DNA from: Lucinisca nassula
Lineage: Eukaryota; Mollusca; Bivalvia; Lucinida; Lucinidae
DNA: 64,000 nt
Reading direction: 5' to 3'
NCBI GenBank assembly: GCA_963580285.1
Contig: OY757011.1
Span: forward strand, 155,423,245-155,487,244
Positions 53,548 to 63,788 of the stretch are shown piece after piece. The notes beneath the pieces were generated by a model, which ran no database searches, had not been told where the DNA came from, and saw only the letters and a list, made by a program, of their open reading frames with translations. The position numbers and the translations under genes are program-made. Each line of letters begins with the position of its first letter. Position 1 is the stretch's first letter.

Positions 53548-54490
53548 GGCAACTAGTGTAGACCCTGATGAGACTGCCCCTAGACGAGCAGTCTGATCTG
53601 AATCCACAACTTGCAATGACTTTTACAACAATTAGCAGACGAAAAAGCAGACAACAATTGTTGTGATTGGCATCTTGAGAGCCAAAATCCAGTGTCAAGC
53701 TTCCAAGCATAATGACCAGGAGAAATAGTAAAATTTGCATGAAAAGTTTGTGTTCCCTTAATTATTTATAAGACCCACTATGAGAAGAACACAGTTATAT
53801 TACTTATTCCATTCTACATGCTCATGTGAGCAGTCTGATCAGGGTCCACTCTGTCTGTAAACAAAAAAAAATAATTTTTAAAAACATTTCACGAAAATGC
53901 AGCAAACGACTAACACTGAAAACATTTTCAGATGCAGCTAGTTTTGGGGTTGATTGGTTATCCAAAAATTCTAAATACAGAAGCTTCCCAACTGCTATTA
54001 ACCACGTGACTATCGCTGACCATGTATACAATCCAGATTATTTATAGCATCCCTATTCTTCCTGTGACCTCAGAGCGCTGTGTAAAAGAGTTGGTTATCT
54101 GTAAAATCGCGATTGCACTGGTGTAATGGGTCACTGGCAAACAGTGTAGACCCAGATCAGGTGCCACAAAACGTGATATTTGATCAGTGTCCAAACCATT
54201 TGCTGAAAGAACAGGAATTTAAGGGTTAAATGAAACAGTCTAAGTTCCCACTCAGGACCACTTTCCCAGCCTACCCTCAGAGACATCGACCCAACAGTGC
54301 TGACCCTGCTTCGATTCGTATGTGTCTCAACCCATAACCTGCCAATCACAATAATTGTCATCTGCTTTGTCGAATACTGGTAACTTTAAAAGTCATTTTT
54401 GCAAACAGAGCGGACTCAGATCAGACTGCTCCTCTAGGATCAGGTCAGACTAGGAGCAGTTTGATCATGGTCCACACTGTTTGCCTGTGT
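53548..54490. repeat. Cluster of four P palindromes
   Basis: Copies at 53551-53612 (GTGTAGACCCTGATGAGAC...), 53829-53865 (half copy, AGTCTGATCAGGGTCCAC), 54130-54196 (GGCAAACAGTGTAGACCC...) and 54398-54486 (GCAAACAGAGCGGACTC... with a double centre AGACTGCTCC/GGAGCAGTTTG). Intervening sequence includes CGAAAAGCAGAC-type phrases but no gene. Confidence 0.6.
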
Positions 54491-54559
54491 GCAAAAATGT
54501 TTGAAACATTTGCAAGAATAAGCAGAAGACATTTTCAGATCCAGTTTTTCATGGCATTT

Positions 54560-55787
54560 AAGGTTTGGTGTATCGGAACCCGAATTGTATGGTGACTTAG
54601 TATATAAAGTCACAAAAATATATAATTGCAATGACTTCAGCGCCCAATTTCGTAAAATCACTCTTCAATATAAAAAGATTGGGTACAACATAAATGTTAT
54701 ACGACAGACTGCATGCATGGTTGTTGCATGGCAGTTAATACAATCACGGTTGACAACTTTGCTATCCTCTTTAATTGGACGACGGTGGGCCAGGCCTCAG
54801 ATTCTATGACGGTTCCAGCCTGAAGGCTTACTGAGAATAAGAGAGAATTTAATTTTATGTAATGTTGGTTGGAGCCTGATGCTCTGTTTCTGGTTGGGTC
54901 CATCGGAATCTAACTTGGGTTTCTTTTGTTTGCTCCAGCATTTCTGTTGTTTCTTGCTGTCGAGTCCCCAACGTTGTTTCATCTCTGTGGCTGTCTGCTT
55001 TTTGTGTTTTTGGAGTTGTTGCACTGTCGAGTTAGGAGGCCTTCATGCGAACTGAACAAATTATTTGTCTAAATCACGATTGAAGGGCTAGGATTGCAGC
55101 CGCGTAAAATCTATATAAGCCCCCTTTCCCCTCACCAGTGGAATTCGTTTCACTGACCGTTCCGAGTCTGTCCTTCTTATATTATTTTGTTTTGGATAGC
55201 AAATTGACCATTTTGTGGGAAAGTAACTGTCCTTTTGGCTTTCTGCTGTTGATGTTTCCATTAGGGTCTAGTTGTATCATGTTTGTGTTTTTTTCCCTTT
55301 GGTGTCTCTGATGGGAGTTGTGGATTAATTGTATTGATTCCTGATCATTGTCTTCACTTCTATTTAACAAGAATTACAACGAAGGCCTGTAGGAGTCAAA
55401 TCTGGCTTACAGTTCTGTGAAATTGTTTTGAACAGTCATATCGACGCCATGGTTGATGCAAATGTGTACGACTGGGCAAACAAGGAACAGTCAGGCAATG
55501 GACAAATAATCTATACAGCTCTTGAAAAAAAAAATATTTACATAGGCCATAGAGAGGTTGAGATCTGTGCAGTTTTGAAAGATTATTCTCCCTTGATCCA
55601 CCATGTTGGAGACACCAGACTTATTTTAGTGCACAATTTTGATCATTTATATCACTTTATAACTGAATGACCAACAGATTTAGGTACTAACTAGAAAAAG
55701 TGTCCATAGGACACGGATTCCCCCGCCAAATGCCATTCATAAAAAAATATTACAAATGTACTTCAAATCAATCATAAAATATATGCA
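54560..55787. other. Unassigned region with a possible terminal exon
   Basis: No shared repeat is evident. An open frame, 55428-55670 (+), is preceded by an acceptor-like TCTGGCTTACAG at ~55410 and ends HNFDHLYHFITE. I do not recognise it and found no upstream exon. It could be a last exon or chance. Confidence 0.2.
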
Positions 55788-56262
55788 TCAAGGGCAGATA
55801 ATCCAAAAACCAAAAATGCAAGAGTTGTCTTCCTTGTTCATGACACATCGTCTCAGTGTGATGAATGCACCTATGAAGTTTGATGAATATATTCCATACG
55901 GTTTAGGAGTTATCGCCCGGACACGGTTTACTATATGGTACTAAGTCAAGGGCAGATAATCCAAAAACCAAAATTGCAAGAGTTGTCTTCCTTGTTCATG
56001 ACACATCGTCTCAGTGTGATGAATGCACCTGTGAAGTTTCATGAATATATTCCATACGGTTTAGGAATTATGGCCCAGACACGGTTTACTATATGGTACT
56101 AAGTCAAGGGCAGATAATCCAAAAACCAAAATTGTAAGAGTTGTCTTCCTTGTTCATGACACATCGTCTCAGTGTGATGAATGCACCTGTGAAGTTTCAT
56201 GAATTTATTCCATACGGTTTAGGAGTTATGGCCCGGACACTATGTCGGGACGGACGGACGTT
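55788..56262 (+). repeat. Tandem array A12, 158 bp unit, 3 near-identical copies
   Basis: Units start with TCAAGGGCAGATAATCC at 55788, 55946 and 56104, exactly 158 bp apart, and contain GACACATCGTCTCAGTGTGA and GGTTTAGGAGTTATGGCCC. The array ends in GGGACGGACGGACG at 56249-56262. High similarity between units indicates recent amplification. Confidence 0.85.
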
Positions 56263-56280
56263 CTCACGGATGTATACTTA

Positions 56281-56478
56281 TGCGTCAATTAAAACACATT
56301 TCAGTATTGTTCAATTATCTGACAAAGATAAAATTGAAATTAGAGTTAGATTTGAAGAAAAAAGTAGTCCCAAACAGTGAAAAATAAAAAATCGTATTTT
56401 CACTGTTTGAAACAGTGAAAATATCGATTTATATTTCACTGATAAATCTCTATCATTCATTGAAAAGCATGTAAGAAA
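56281..56478 (+). repeat. 198 bp direct repeat, left copy
   Basis: Nearly identical to 56962-57158, from TGCGTCAATTAAAACACATT to GAAAAGCATGTAAGAAA. It includes an internal palindrome, TTTTCACTGTTTGAAACAGTGAAAA. Confidence 0.8.
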
Positions 56479-56658
56479 TAGAGGATATTTGATTTTTTCA
56501 GTGTAAGATCGAATTTTATTTCATCGAATGAACACCAAAACTGTTATTTTCGCGAGTGGCGTAGCCACGAGTGAAAATAGCAGTTTTGGTGTTCATGAGT
56601 GAAATAAAATTTGATCTTGCACTGAAAAAATCAAATTTTCTGTTTCTTACATGCTTCA
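56466..56658. repeat. Long foldback, ~95 bp arms
   Basis: AAGCATGTAAGAAA at one end and TTTCTTACATGCTT at the other, with paired arms (GATTTTTTCAGTG / CACTGAAAAAATC, ACACCAAAACTG / CAGTTTTGGTGT). The centre, GTGGC-GTA-GCCAC, is at 56556-56568. Confidence 0.8.
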
Positions 56659-56961
56659 AAAGGCAATATTTAGCGTCTTTAATGGTGTCGCTCACATTCG
56701 GAGAAAATTATCTTTGTTCCTGTTCGTTTCGCGTCAATTTAGTGGTGTCCATCGTGTTTAGTGGGTATACTATTGGGTGTAAACTGAAAGTTTGCACCTG
56801 AGAAATGGCCTGGGATGGTATTATTATGAATGATTAATGAAATAATTGAGAGAGTAGTTTTCCAAAGAAGTTGCTGGCAAGTCTAACGTCGCGAGACAAA
56901 AGACGTGACGTCAGCGTCATAAATGACGTCAGTAACGTCCCCGTCACACATGAACGGGCCA

Positions 56962-57158
56962 TGCGTCAATTAGAACACATTTCAGTATTGTTCAGTTATC
57001 TGACAAAGATAAAATTGAAATTAGAGTTAGATTTGAAGAAAAAAGTAGTCCCAAACAGTGAAATATAAAAAATCGTATTTTCACTGTTTGAAACAGTGAA
57101 AATATCGATTTATATTTCACTGATAAATCTCTATCATTCATTGAAAAGCATGTAAGAA
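56962..57158 (+). repeat. 198 bp direct repeat, right copy
   Basis: Only a few differences from 56281-56478. No transposon coding sequence, primer-binding site or polypurine tract is evident between the copies. Confidence 0.8.
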
Positions 57159-57244
57159 AAAAGAATCTTTTATGTGTCTAACGGAATAAATCCCATTCAA
57201 TTGCATTGATTCTGTCCATTGTCATAGCCACCTAACTATACATT

Positions 57245-57335
57245 TGTTAGTGCGGACAAACGAACGGACGGACAGGGGTAAAACTTAATGCCCTTCACTA
57301 GTCTCCGAATAGGCGGGGGCATAAAAATTTAGTCA
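57245..57335 (+). repeat. Orphan terminal segment of a pearl-like element
   Basis: ACAAACGAACGGACGGACAGG followed by AATGCCCTTC...GGCGGGGGCATAAAAATT, the end structure of the tandem-array elements, here without an adjacent array. Confidence 0.55.
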
Positions 57336-57429
57336 CAATTAGTGTCTGCCAGTATACATGTATATAAGAATGAAAATATCATTGTTACAAAGTAATTCTC
57401 CTTATAAGTCAAGAACATAATTGATGCTC

Positions 57430-57625
57430 AAGGTACATTAACTCTTATCCTGCTGTTCACGACAACCCCTATCTTTGGAAACGGTGAAGAAGCCATCTGA
57501 TCAGGATCTACACTGTTTGACATTCAGTTTATGACTTTGTAGGAATAAATTACATCAAGTAATCTGATTGGTTCAAATTCAGAAATGGGTGTGGCTAAAC
57601 TGAATACTCAGCAAGAGAAGGGTTA
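57430..57625 (+). mobile_element. P2 MITE, empty-site paralogue
   Basis: ACTCTTATCCTGCTGTTCACG to GAATACTCAGCAAGAGAAGGG. It contains ACATCAAGTAATCTGATTGG, the unoccupied version of the SINE-C target in the copy at 20820-21198. Confidence 0.7.
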
Positions 57626-57859
57626 AGATTCTGTTGAAAATCAGCCTGGGTGTCTTCAGCAAGGAAGGTAACTCTAAGTGTGTGATGTCATCAGCAACCT
57701 CTCAATCGGTTACATGTACAAGTGTCATTTGAGATGAGTTGTTTTTTTTTCTGCTGTACATGAAAGAATGAACGCAATAAGTGAATGAACTGGGTTCATG
57801 TAAACTTTGCTAGTGTCCCGCTGTCATGAACAGCAGAAAAATTAAGTTTATTTCTTATA

Positions 57860-58029
57860 CAGTAAAATTACACATTAAGACCACTTTTGAACAATCCCAA
57901 AGATGATCCCTGACCAGGGAACACTGTGTCAAGAAAATGTAAAGAAAGAATAACTGATCCCTTCTAAATAAGCTTTTGAAAGCAGAATTAGTCCTAATTT
58001 TAGATGATCTTATTTGTGGAATTTTACTG
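57860..58029. mobile_element. Tc1/mariner-like MITE nested in HP3
   Basis: TA-CAGTAAAATTACACATTAAGACC to TTTAGATGATCTTATTTGTGG...ACTG-TA. The HP3 relative shows the uninterrupted site TTATATTTACATT, confirming a TA target duplication. Confidence 0.75.
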
Positions 58030-58138
58030 TATTTACATTCTTTTCTTTTTTTCTTTTCTTTTTTTTTTTTCTCCTGTTACAGCTACTCGCTCACATTTTA
58101 GCATTACGAGCAGGATTTCCTGGGTGGTAACCAGAACT

Positions 58139-58277
58139 TTTTTATTATTATTACTTTATTTTTTAAGCAACGAGGATGAAGTGCCTTGCTTAAGGACAAC
58201 ACTTTGGTCAGCGTGAGGCTCGAACCCAAAACCTCTCAATCACAAATCCGATGCGCTACCACTGCACCAAAGCGCTC
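58139..58277 (-). mobile_element. SINE-E (tRNA-like head), reverse
   Basis: On the minus strand it begins GCGCTTTGGTGCAGTGGTAG, has B box GGTTCGAGCC, then TGTCCTTAAGCAAGGCACTTC and an A-rich tail with AATAATAATAA. GTCCTTGGGCAAGGCACTT-type bodies are common in metazoan tRNA SINEs. Confidence 0.7.
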
Positions 58278-58684
58278 CACTCATTTTCTCCTCATCACTC
58301 GGCGAAAAAAATGCTAATAGGGCAAATTTTTAAAGTTGAAATACATTTACACATTGTTTTTTTTTTTACTTCGCCAACGCCCAATCAGATCATAGAGAAC
58401 CATGGTTTAGACTGACGTCACTTGACGTCAGTGAAAACCATGCAACACGATGCATAAATTAAAGTATGAACTACATTGTTTTCTGTAGGTTTACATTAGG
58501 CCTTACACTGGAAATGTAAATATGTATTCAGAAATAATGTCATAACAGTAAGCTTTTTATCTTGAAACTTTGTTGTATATCACAATCTCAAGCCCGATCT
58601 GATAAAAATCGGATCTAGGTATACATAGTTCAGCTTAGATCGGGTTATAATCAGATTGCCTCATACCCATACGATTTGTTATAA

Positions 58685-60195
58685 CAAGAGCACCACAAGC
58701 GGCGTCATGCTCGTCTGTTTTTCCATGTCACAGAGACAAATCAGTCAAATTGCATGATAGAGTTATGGAACTTAGTCAAACTATACCGTATTCACCCTAA
58801 TTACCACACCATGCACTTAGTTTTATCAAAAATGTGTAAAAAAATTGTAGTGAAAAAGTGTCAATACAACACAAATGCCCCCGCCCAGGGGCCTACCCAC
58901 TCCCACCCCCCTCCCTCCCCCGCAAAAAATGACATATTACAATAACACCTGTCCTTAGGTCATTGGCATAGATTGGTGTATGGCTGATTAAACCTTGAAA
59001 AAATAACTATCAACATACCAAACAGGAACTCAATCCATCAAATGGACATTAAACATTTCTAAGTCTGCAACCTTGACCTTAAGGTCATGGGCAGGGACGG
59101 GGTTATGGCTGAATGAAACTTTTGACCTGCATCAATCATCATTCCAAACATGTAGCAAATCCATCACATGGTTCAGGAAATATGGACTCTCAAAAATATA
59201 ATATATTTATAAAAAAAATTCTATGTCTGTGACCTTGACCTTTAGGTAAGGGGTGGGGGTATGGCTCAATGAAACTTTGGACCTGCAACTATTGTCATAC
59301 CGAATATGAAGCAAATCAATTATAAAGTTTGGAAAATATAAGCTATTAACATACTTAAATTTGAAAATTTCTATGTCTGGACCTTGACGTCATAGACATG
59401 GGTGGGGGTATTACTGAATAAAACTTTGGACCTGCATCTATCATCAAACCAAATATGAACCAAATTAATCATAAAAGTTCAAGTTCAACATGGTACATAT
59501 ACCTTAACCAGTCTTAAACATTAAAAATTTTCTAAGTCTGTGACCTTGACCTTGAGGTCTTGGGTATGGGTTGGGGTATTGCTGAATAAACCATTGGACC
59601 TATATATATCATCATACCAAAAATGAACCAAATTCATTACATGGTTTGGAAAATATGAGCTCAAGTTCTACCTGGTAAAATACCTTAACCTGGGTCTTAA
59701 ACATTGAAAATTTCAAAGTCCACGACCTTGACCTTGAGGTCATGGGTATGGGTGGGGGTATTGCTGAATAAAACTTTGGATCTATATCTATCATCATACT
59801 AAATATAAACCAAATCCATTGTATGGTTTTGAAAATATGATCTCAAGCTCTACGTGGTACAAATACCTTAACATGGGTCTTAAACGTTAGAAATTTCTAA
59901 GTTCGTGACCTTGACCTTGAGGTCATGGGTATGGGTGGGGGTATTGCTGAATAAAACTTTGGACCTATATCTATCATCATACTAAATATAAACCAAATCT
60001 ATTGCACGGTTTGGAAAATATGAGCTCAAGTTCTACCTTGTGCAAAAACCTTAGCCTGAGTCTAACAGCATTATGTACGTACGTACGTACACACTTTCGT
60101 ACAGGACATACATTCGGATACCAGTACAGACGTACCCACGGACGCACGTACGGAAAACCTCTATGCCCCCCGCATCATCCGATGCGGGGGCATAA
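58685..60195 (+). repeat. Tandem array A13, ~180 bp unit, ~7 copies
   Basis: Starts AACAAGAGCACCACAAGCGG. The units contain GTGACCTTGACCTTGAGGTC, TGGGTATGGGTGGGGGTATT, GCTGAATAAAACTTTGGACC and TATCATCATACCAAATATGAA. It ends with GTACGTACGTACGTAC, GGACGCACGTACGG and the hairpin CCCCGCATCATCCGATGCGGGG (60159-60190), then CATAAAAA. The full end structure makes this a good reference copy of the class. Confidence 0.8.
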
Positions 60196-61430
60196 AAATA
60201 GAAAAGGGGAGATAATTCAGCAATACTCAACAATATAGTTATGGTTCTTTGTCAGAATGTAGCTCTTTTCATGGTGGGTATGTGTATGAAGTTTCATGAA
60301 GGTAGGCCAAATATTTTTGGAAATATGGTCAAGGTTAAGTTTTTGGTTAAATTTTTGTAAAACAGGTCAAAGTCCAAAGGTCAAGGTCACAGGTCAAAGA
60401 GGTTGGTATCAGTGTAAAGGTCTTGTCCAAAGAAACATCCATGTGAAGATTGAAGGCTCTGTTACAAATAGTATTGGAATTGGAGTAAAAAATGTGTTTC
60501 AGAAAAAAAAACGGAAAAGGGGAGATAATTCAGCCATAATCAACAATATAGTTATGGCCCTTTGTCGGACTGTAGCTCTTGTCATGGTGAGTGTGTGTAT
60601 GAAGTTTCATAAAGGTAGGCCAAATATTTTTGGAAATATGGTCAAGGTTATGGTTTTTGGTCAAATTTTAGTAAAATAAGTCAAAGTTCGAAGGTCAAGA
60701 TCAAAGGTCAAAAAGGTTGGTATCACTGAAAAGGTCTTGTCTCAAGGAACAGCCATGTGAAGTTTGAAGGCTCTAATACAAATAGTATTGGAATAAGAGT
60801 AAAAAAAAAAAAAGTGTATAAAAATCAGGTCAAAAATCAAAGGTCAAGGTCCCATGTCAAAAAGGTTGGTATCAGTGAAAAAGTCTTGTCCCAAGGAAAA
60901 TCCATGTGAAGTTTGAAGGCTCTGTTACAAATAGTATTGGAATGAGAGTAAAAATGTGTTTCAGAAAAAAATCGGAAAAGGGAGATAATACAGCCATAAT
61001 CAATAATATAGTTATTGCTGTAGAATGTAGCTATTGTCATGGTGGGTATGTGTATGAAGTTTCATAAAGTAGGCCAAATATTTTTGGAAATTTGGTCAAG
61101 GTTAATGTTTTTGGTTAAATATTTGTAAAATAGGTCAAAGTTCAAAGGTCAAGGTCACAGGTCAAAAAGGTTGGTATCACTGAAAAGATCTTGTCCCAAG
61201 GAACATCCATGTGAAGTTTGAAGGCTCTGTTACAAATAGTATTGGAATAAGAGTAAAAAAAGTGTTTCACAAAAAAAAATCGGAAAAGGGGAGATAATTC
61301 AGTCATAATCAATAAAATAGTTTTGGCTCTTGGTCAGAATGTAGGTCTAGTCATGGTGAGTATGTGTATAAAGTTTCATGAGGCTAGGTCTAATACTTTC
61401 GAATGTTATAGCCAAGGTTAAGTTTTTTTT
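60196..61430 (+). repeat. Tandem array A14, ~310 bp unit, ~4 copies
   Basis: The units start AAAAGGGGAGATAATTCAGC near 60205, 60515, 60973 and 61276. They contain ATATAGTTATGGCCCTTTGTC, TGTATGAAGTTTCATGAAGG, AAAGGTCAAGGTCACAGGTC and GGTTGGTATCA. One unit (60800-60970) lacks its front half. Confidence 0.75.
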
Positions 61431-61550
61431 GATTAACTACAACTACTAAGACCCCAACGGAGACACTGGAGTGTTGACAATAGCTTGAAAGTTTTTCTTC
61501 GAAAAACAGACGAGCTAAAAATCAGTGGTTTATATATATTTATATTATAT

Positions 61551-61646
61551 TGTTATTAATCAAGTAATTTTTTATAGGCTCAGGGCCAATACAGCAGACC
61601 TCAGACCTGAAACTGGGCCTATACGAAATTACTTGATTAATGACAA
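61551..61646. repeat. Inverted repeat ATTAATCAAGTAATTT...
   Basis: ATTAATCAAGTAATTTTTTAT with AGGC pairs with GCCT-ATACGAAATTACTTGATTAAT across ~35 bp. It may be a small MITE. Confidence 0.5.
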
Positions 61647-62527
61647 TTTTATTAAAAACATGATTATTGATTTTTTTTTACCTTACTCCCTTTCCACTCT
61701 TTGGGACTTTGTGAATTTTGCTGATTTTGACACTGCTGCCTAGGACAGCAACTTCATATTGCCATTATTTCATAATGAATGGTCGGTTTTGCATCAAACT
61801 CGGCAGGAATGGTCACTGGGCAGTAGCCTTTCAAATGAACCCTTTTTAGAAAAAATCATTGTTGCCATGGTAACGAGGGGGCATCTCACTCAAAGTTGTC
61901 AAAAAGTGTGATTTCACATGTATTTTTGACTGAACCTTAATCTTCACACTGCTGTCAAGGCAACAATTAAGGGGTTTGGCACTGGCGATTTTCACTGTCT
62001 GCATCATGTTTTGCCAGCATCAATTTCGAGGCAATTTTGACCCCAGATACCCTCAGATTTCATTTCAGCAGCCCGCTTGGCCATACCCCCAAATTATTTT
62101 GCCGCTCCCCTTCAGACCCCCCCCCCCTCCTTAGGTAGTGGGGATCCACACGAAAAAAACAGGCCATTTTTAGGACAACATACCCTAACACAAACACAGC
62201 TGTTCAGGGGTAGGGAATGCAGATTTTAGGGCTCAAAATTGGGGGGGGGGGGGGGGGGGTTCAGACACGTAAAAAGATGTATCTGAGTGGGAAAGGGTTA
62301 ATATTGGTTGACCTGGGGTTAATACGGATCACCTCCAATCAATACAGGATAGTCAAATACTAATTGCTATTCACAGTATACTGAAATTATGCCACTTCAC
62401 TTTCTAGATCTTGCTCGTACCACATATGTGTGCAGATAAATGGGGCCCAGGCCAGCTAGCTCTTTGGCCTTTCTTGAATCAACAGACTTCATGATCAATG
62501 TCCATCAAAGAATGCTGCCAACACTAG
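61647..62527. other. Unassigned region with a poly-G tract
   Basis: Poly-C near 62120 and GGGGGGGGGG at ~62240-62260 are the only clear features. No exon is recognised. Confidence 0.35.
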
Positions 62528-63064
62528 CTGGTTAGCGCAAATGTCCGTCTGCAAAATAAGCACTTGGGTGCAGATGTCCATTACCTAAAATTAGCTCGAA
62601 TAATGTATACCCCTGTAAATCCCAGGTTGCATTTTGAGATAGGGGCAAATGTCCATTAATCCATTTTTTCATTGGGGGCAAATGTCCTGAGGGCAAACGT
62701 CCAGAGACCAGGTGCTCATTAGAACTGCCTCATTGAGGCGGTTCTAACAAGTACCAACAACCTATGTCTTGGAAAAGAAATAACAAAAATAATGTATACC
62801 CCTGTAAATCCCAGTTTGCATTTTGAGATAGGGGCAAATGTCCATTAATCCATTTTTTCATTGGGGGCGAATGTCCTGAGGGCAAACGTCCAGAGACCAG
62901 GTGCTCATTAAAACTGCCTCATTGAGGCGGTTCTAACAAGTACCAACAACCTATGTCTTGGAAAAGAAATAACAAAAATAATGTATACCCCTGTAAATCC
63001 CAGTTTCCTCTATATAACACAGGGTTAAGAGGGGCGTTCATTACATGGACCTGTTAATATGATG
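62528..63064. repeat. Composite HP1 / G-rich-MITE sequence, tandemly duplicated
   Basis: GGGGCAAATGTCCATTAATCC, GGGCAAACGTCCAGAGACC (G-rich MITE end) joined to TGCCTCATTGAGGCGGTTC (HP1 hairpin) occur twice, ~185 bp apart (about 62606-62790 and 62791-62975). HP1 then continues to its end, ATGGACCTGTTAATATGATG at 63064. Confidence 0.7.
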
Positions 63065-63544
63065 ATTTCTAAGGAAAGATGCCAAGTGAATGTAGATAAG
63101 TAGGTTGGGCTGCATCTTCACTGGCCTGACATATAATGTAAACTTTGGATGACATGACAACAATGTCAGGGATTAAACCATTGTATACAGACCGACTCTT
63201 CCAATGTTATTTGTGGACCAGTCCATTTGTCATTCAAGGGGAGTCAGGTCTATTTTTATTTTTGCATTTTACCCTAGTTTTGATGGAAAAAATCCTGTTA
63301 ACTAATGGTGTAGAACCTGATCAGAGGGGCCTTATGCAGCAACTGATACATGTCTGCACTGTGTGCCTATGTCTCCTTTACAGGTTTCCGGGTATGAATG
63401 GGTGAAAGCAAACACAAATTCTTAAACAATATATTTTTCTATTATTATAATAATTTGTAATGAAAATATATTCATTTAGCCTACTTACAATCTTTCCTAA
63501 ACTACCCTTATGATCCTAAGTGCATGTATCAGGACAGACAGGCC

Positions 63545-63615
63545 TCAGCAAAACAGTAATGACCCAAGTCAGACTGCTCCTTCAGGATCAGTCTGATCAG
63601 GGTCTACAATGTTTG
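63545..63615. repeat. P palindrome copy
   Basis: AAACAGTAATGACCCAAGTC, AGACTGCTCC, TTCAGGATCAGTCTG and ATCAGGGTCTACAATGTTTGCC form an imperfect inverted repeat. Confidence 0.6.
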
Positions 63616-63788
63616 CCATTGTGTCTGCACTTTTTGACTCCTTGCTGAATAGTGAAACAAATTTGTTAAAATTTTAGGAGATATACAGTAAATCCTCAAG
63701 GTGCTGGAATTTTTTAGGATTTTTATGATTTTCCATAACAATATGAGCAGGACTACAATATACATAGTTCAGCCTGCATATTAACCCT

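Larger units (their letters stand above)
57750..58520 (-). mobile_element. HP3 element, reverse, with two nested insertions
   Basis: GGTTCATGTAAACTTTGCTAG and CATGAACAGCAGAAAAATTAAG match the HP3 copy at 15475-15875 in reverse. The match resumes at 58285-58520 (CTCCTCATCACT, GGGCAAATTTTTAAAG, TGACGTCACTTGACGTCA). A Tc1-like MITE and a SINE-E fill the gap. Confidence 0.65.

Noticed and set aside
53560..53610. A third hammerhead ribozyme at CTGATGAGACTGCCC
   Set aside because: CTGATGA is present by chance within a P palindrome; there is no matching GAAA or stem III, and no NUH site with stem I pairing.
56281..57158. Small LTR retrotransposon (198 bp repeats as LTRs)
   Set aside because: No TG...CA ends, primer-binding site, polypurine tract or TSD could be identified, and the interior is mainly a foldback.
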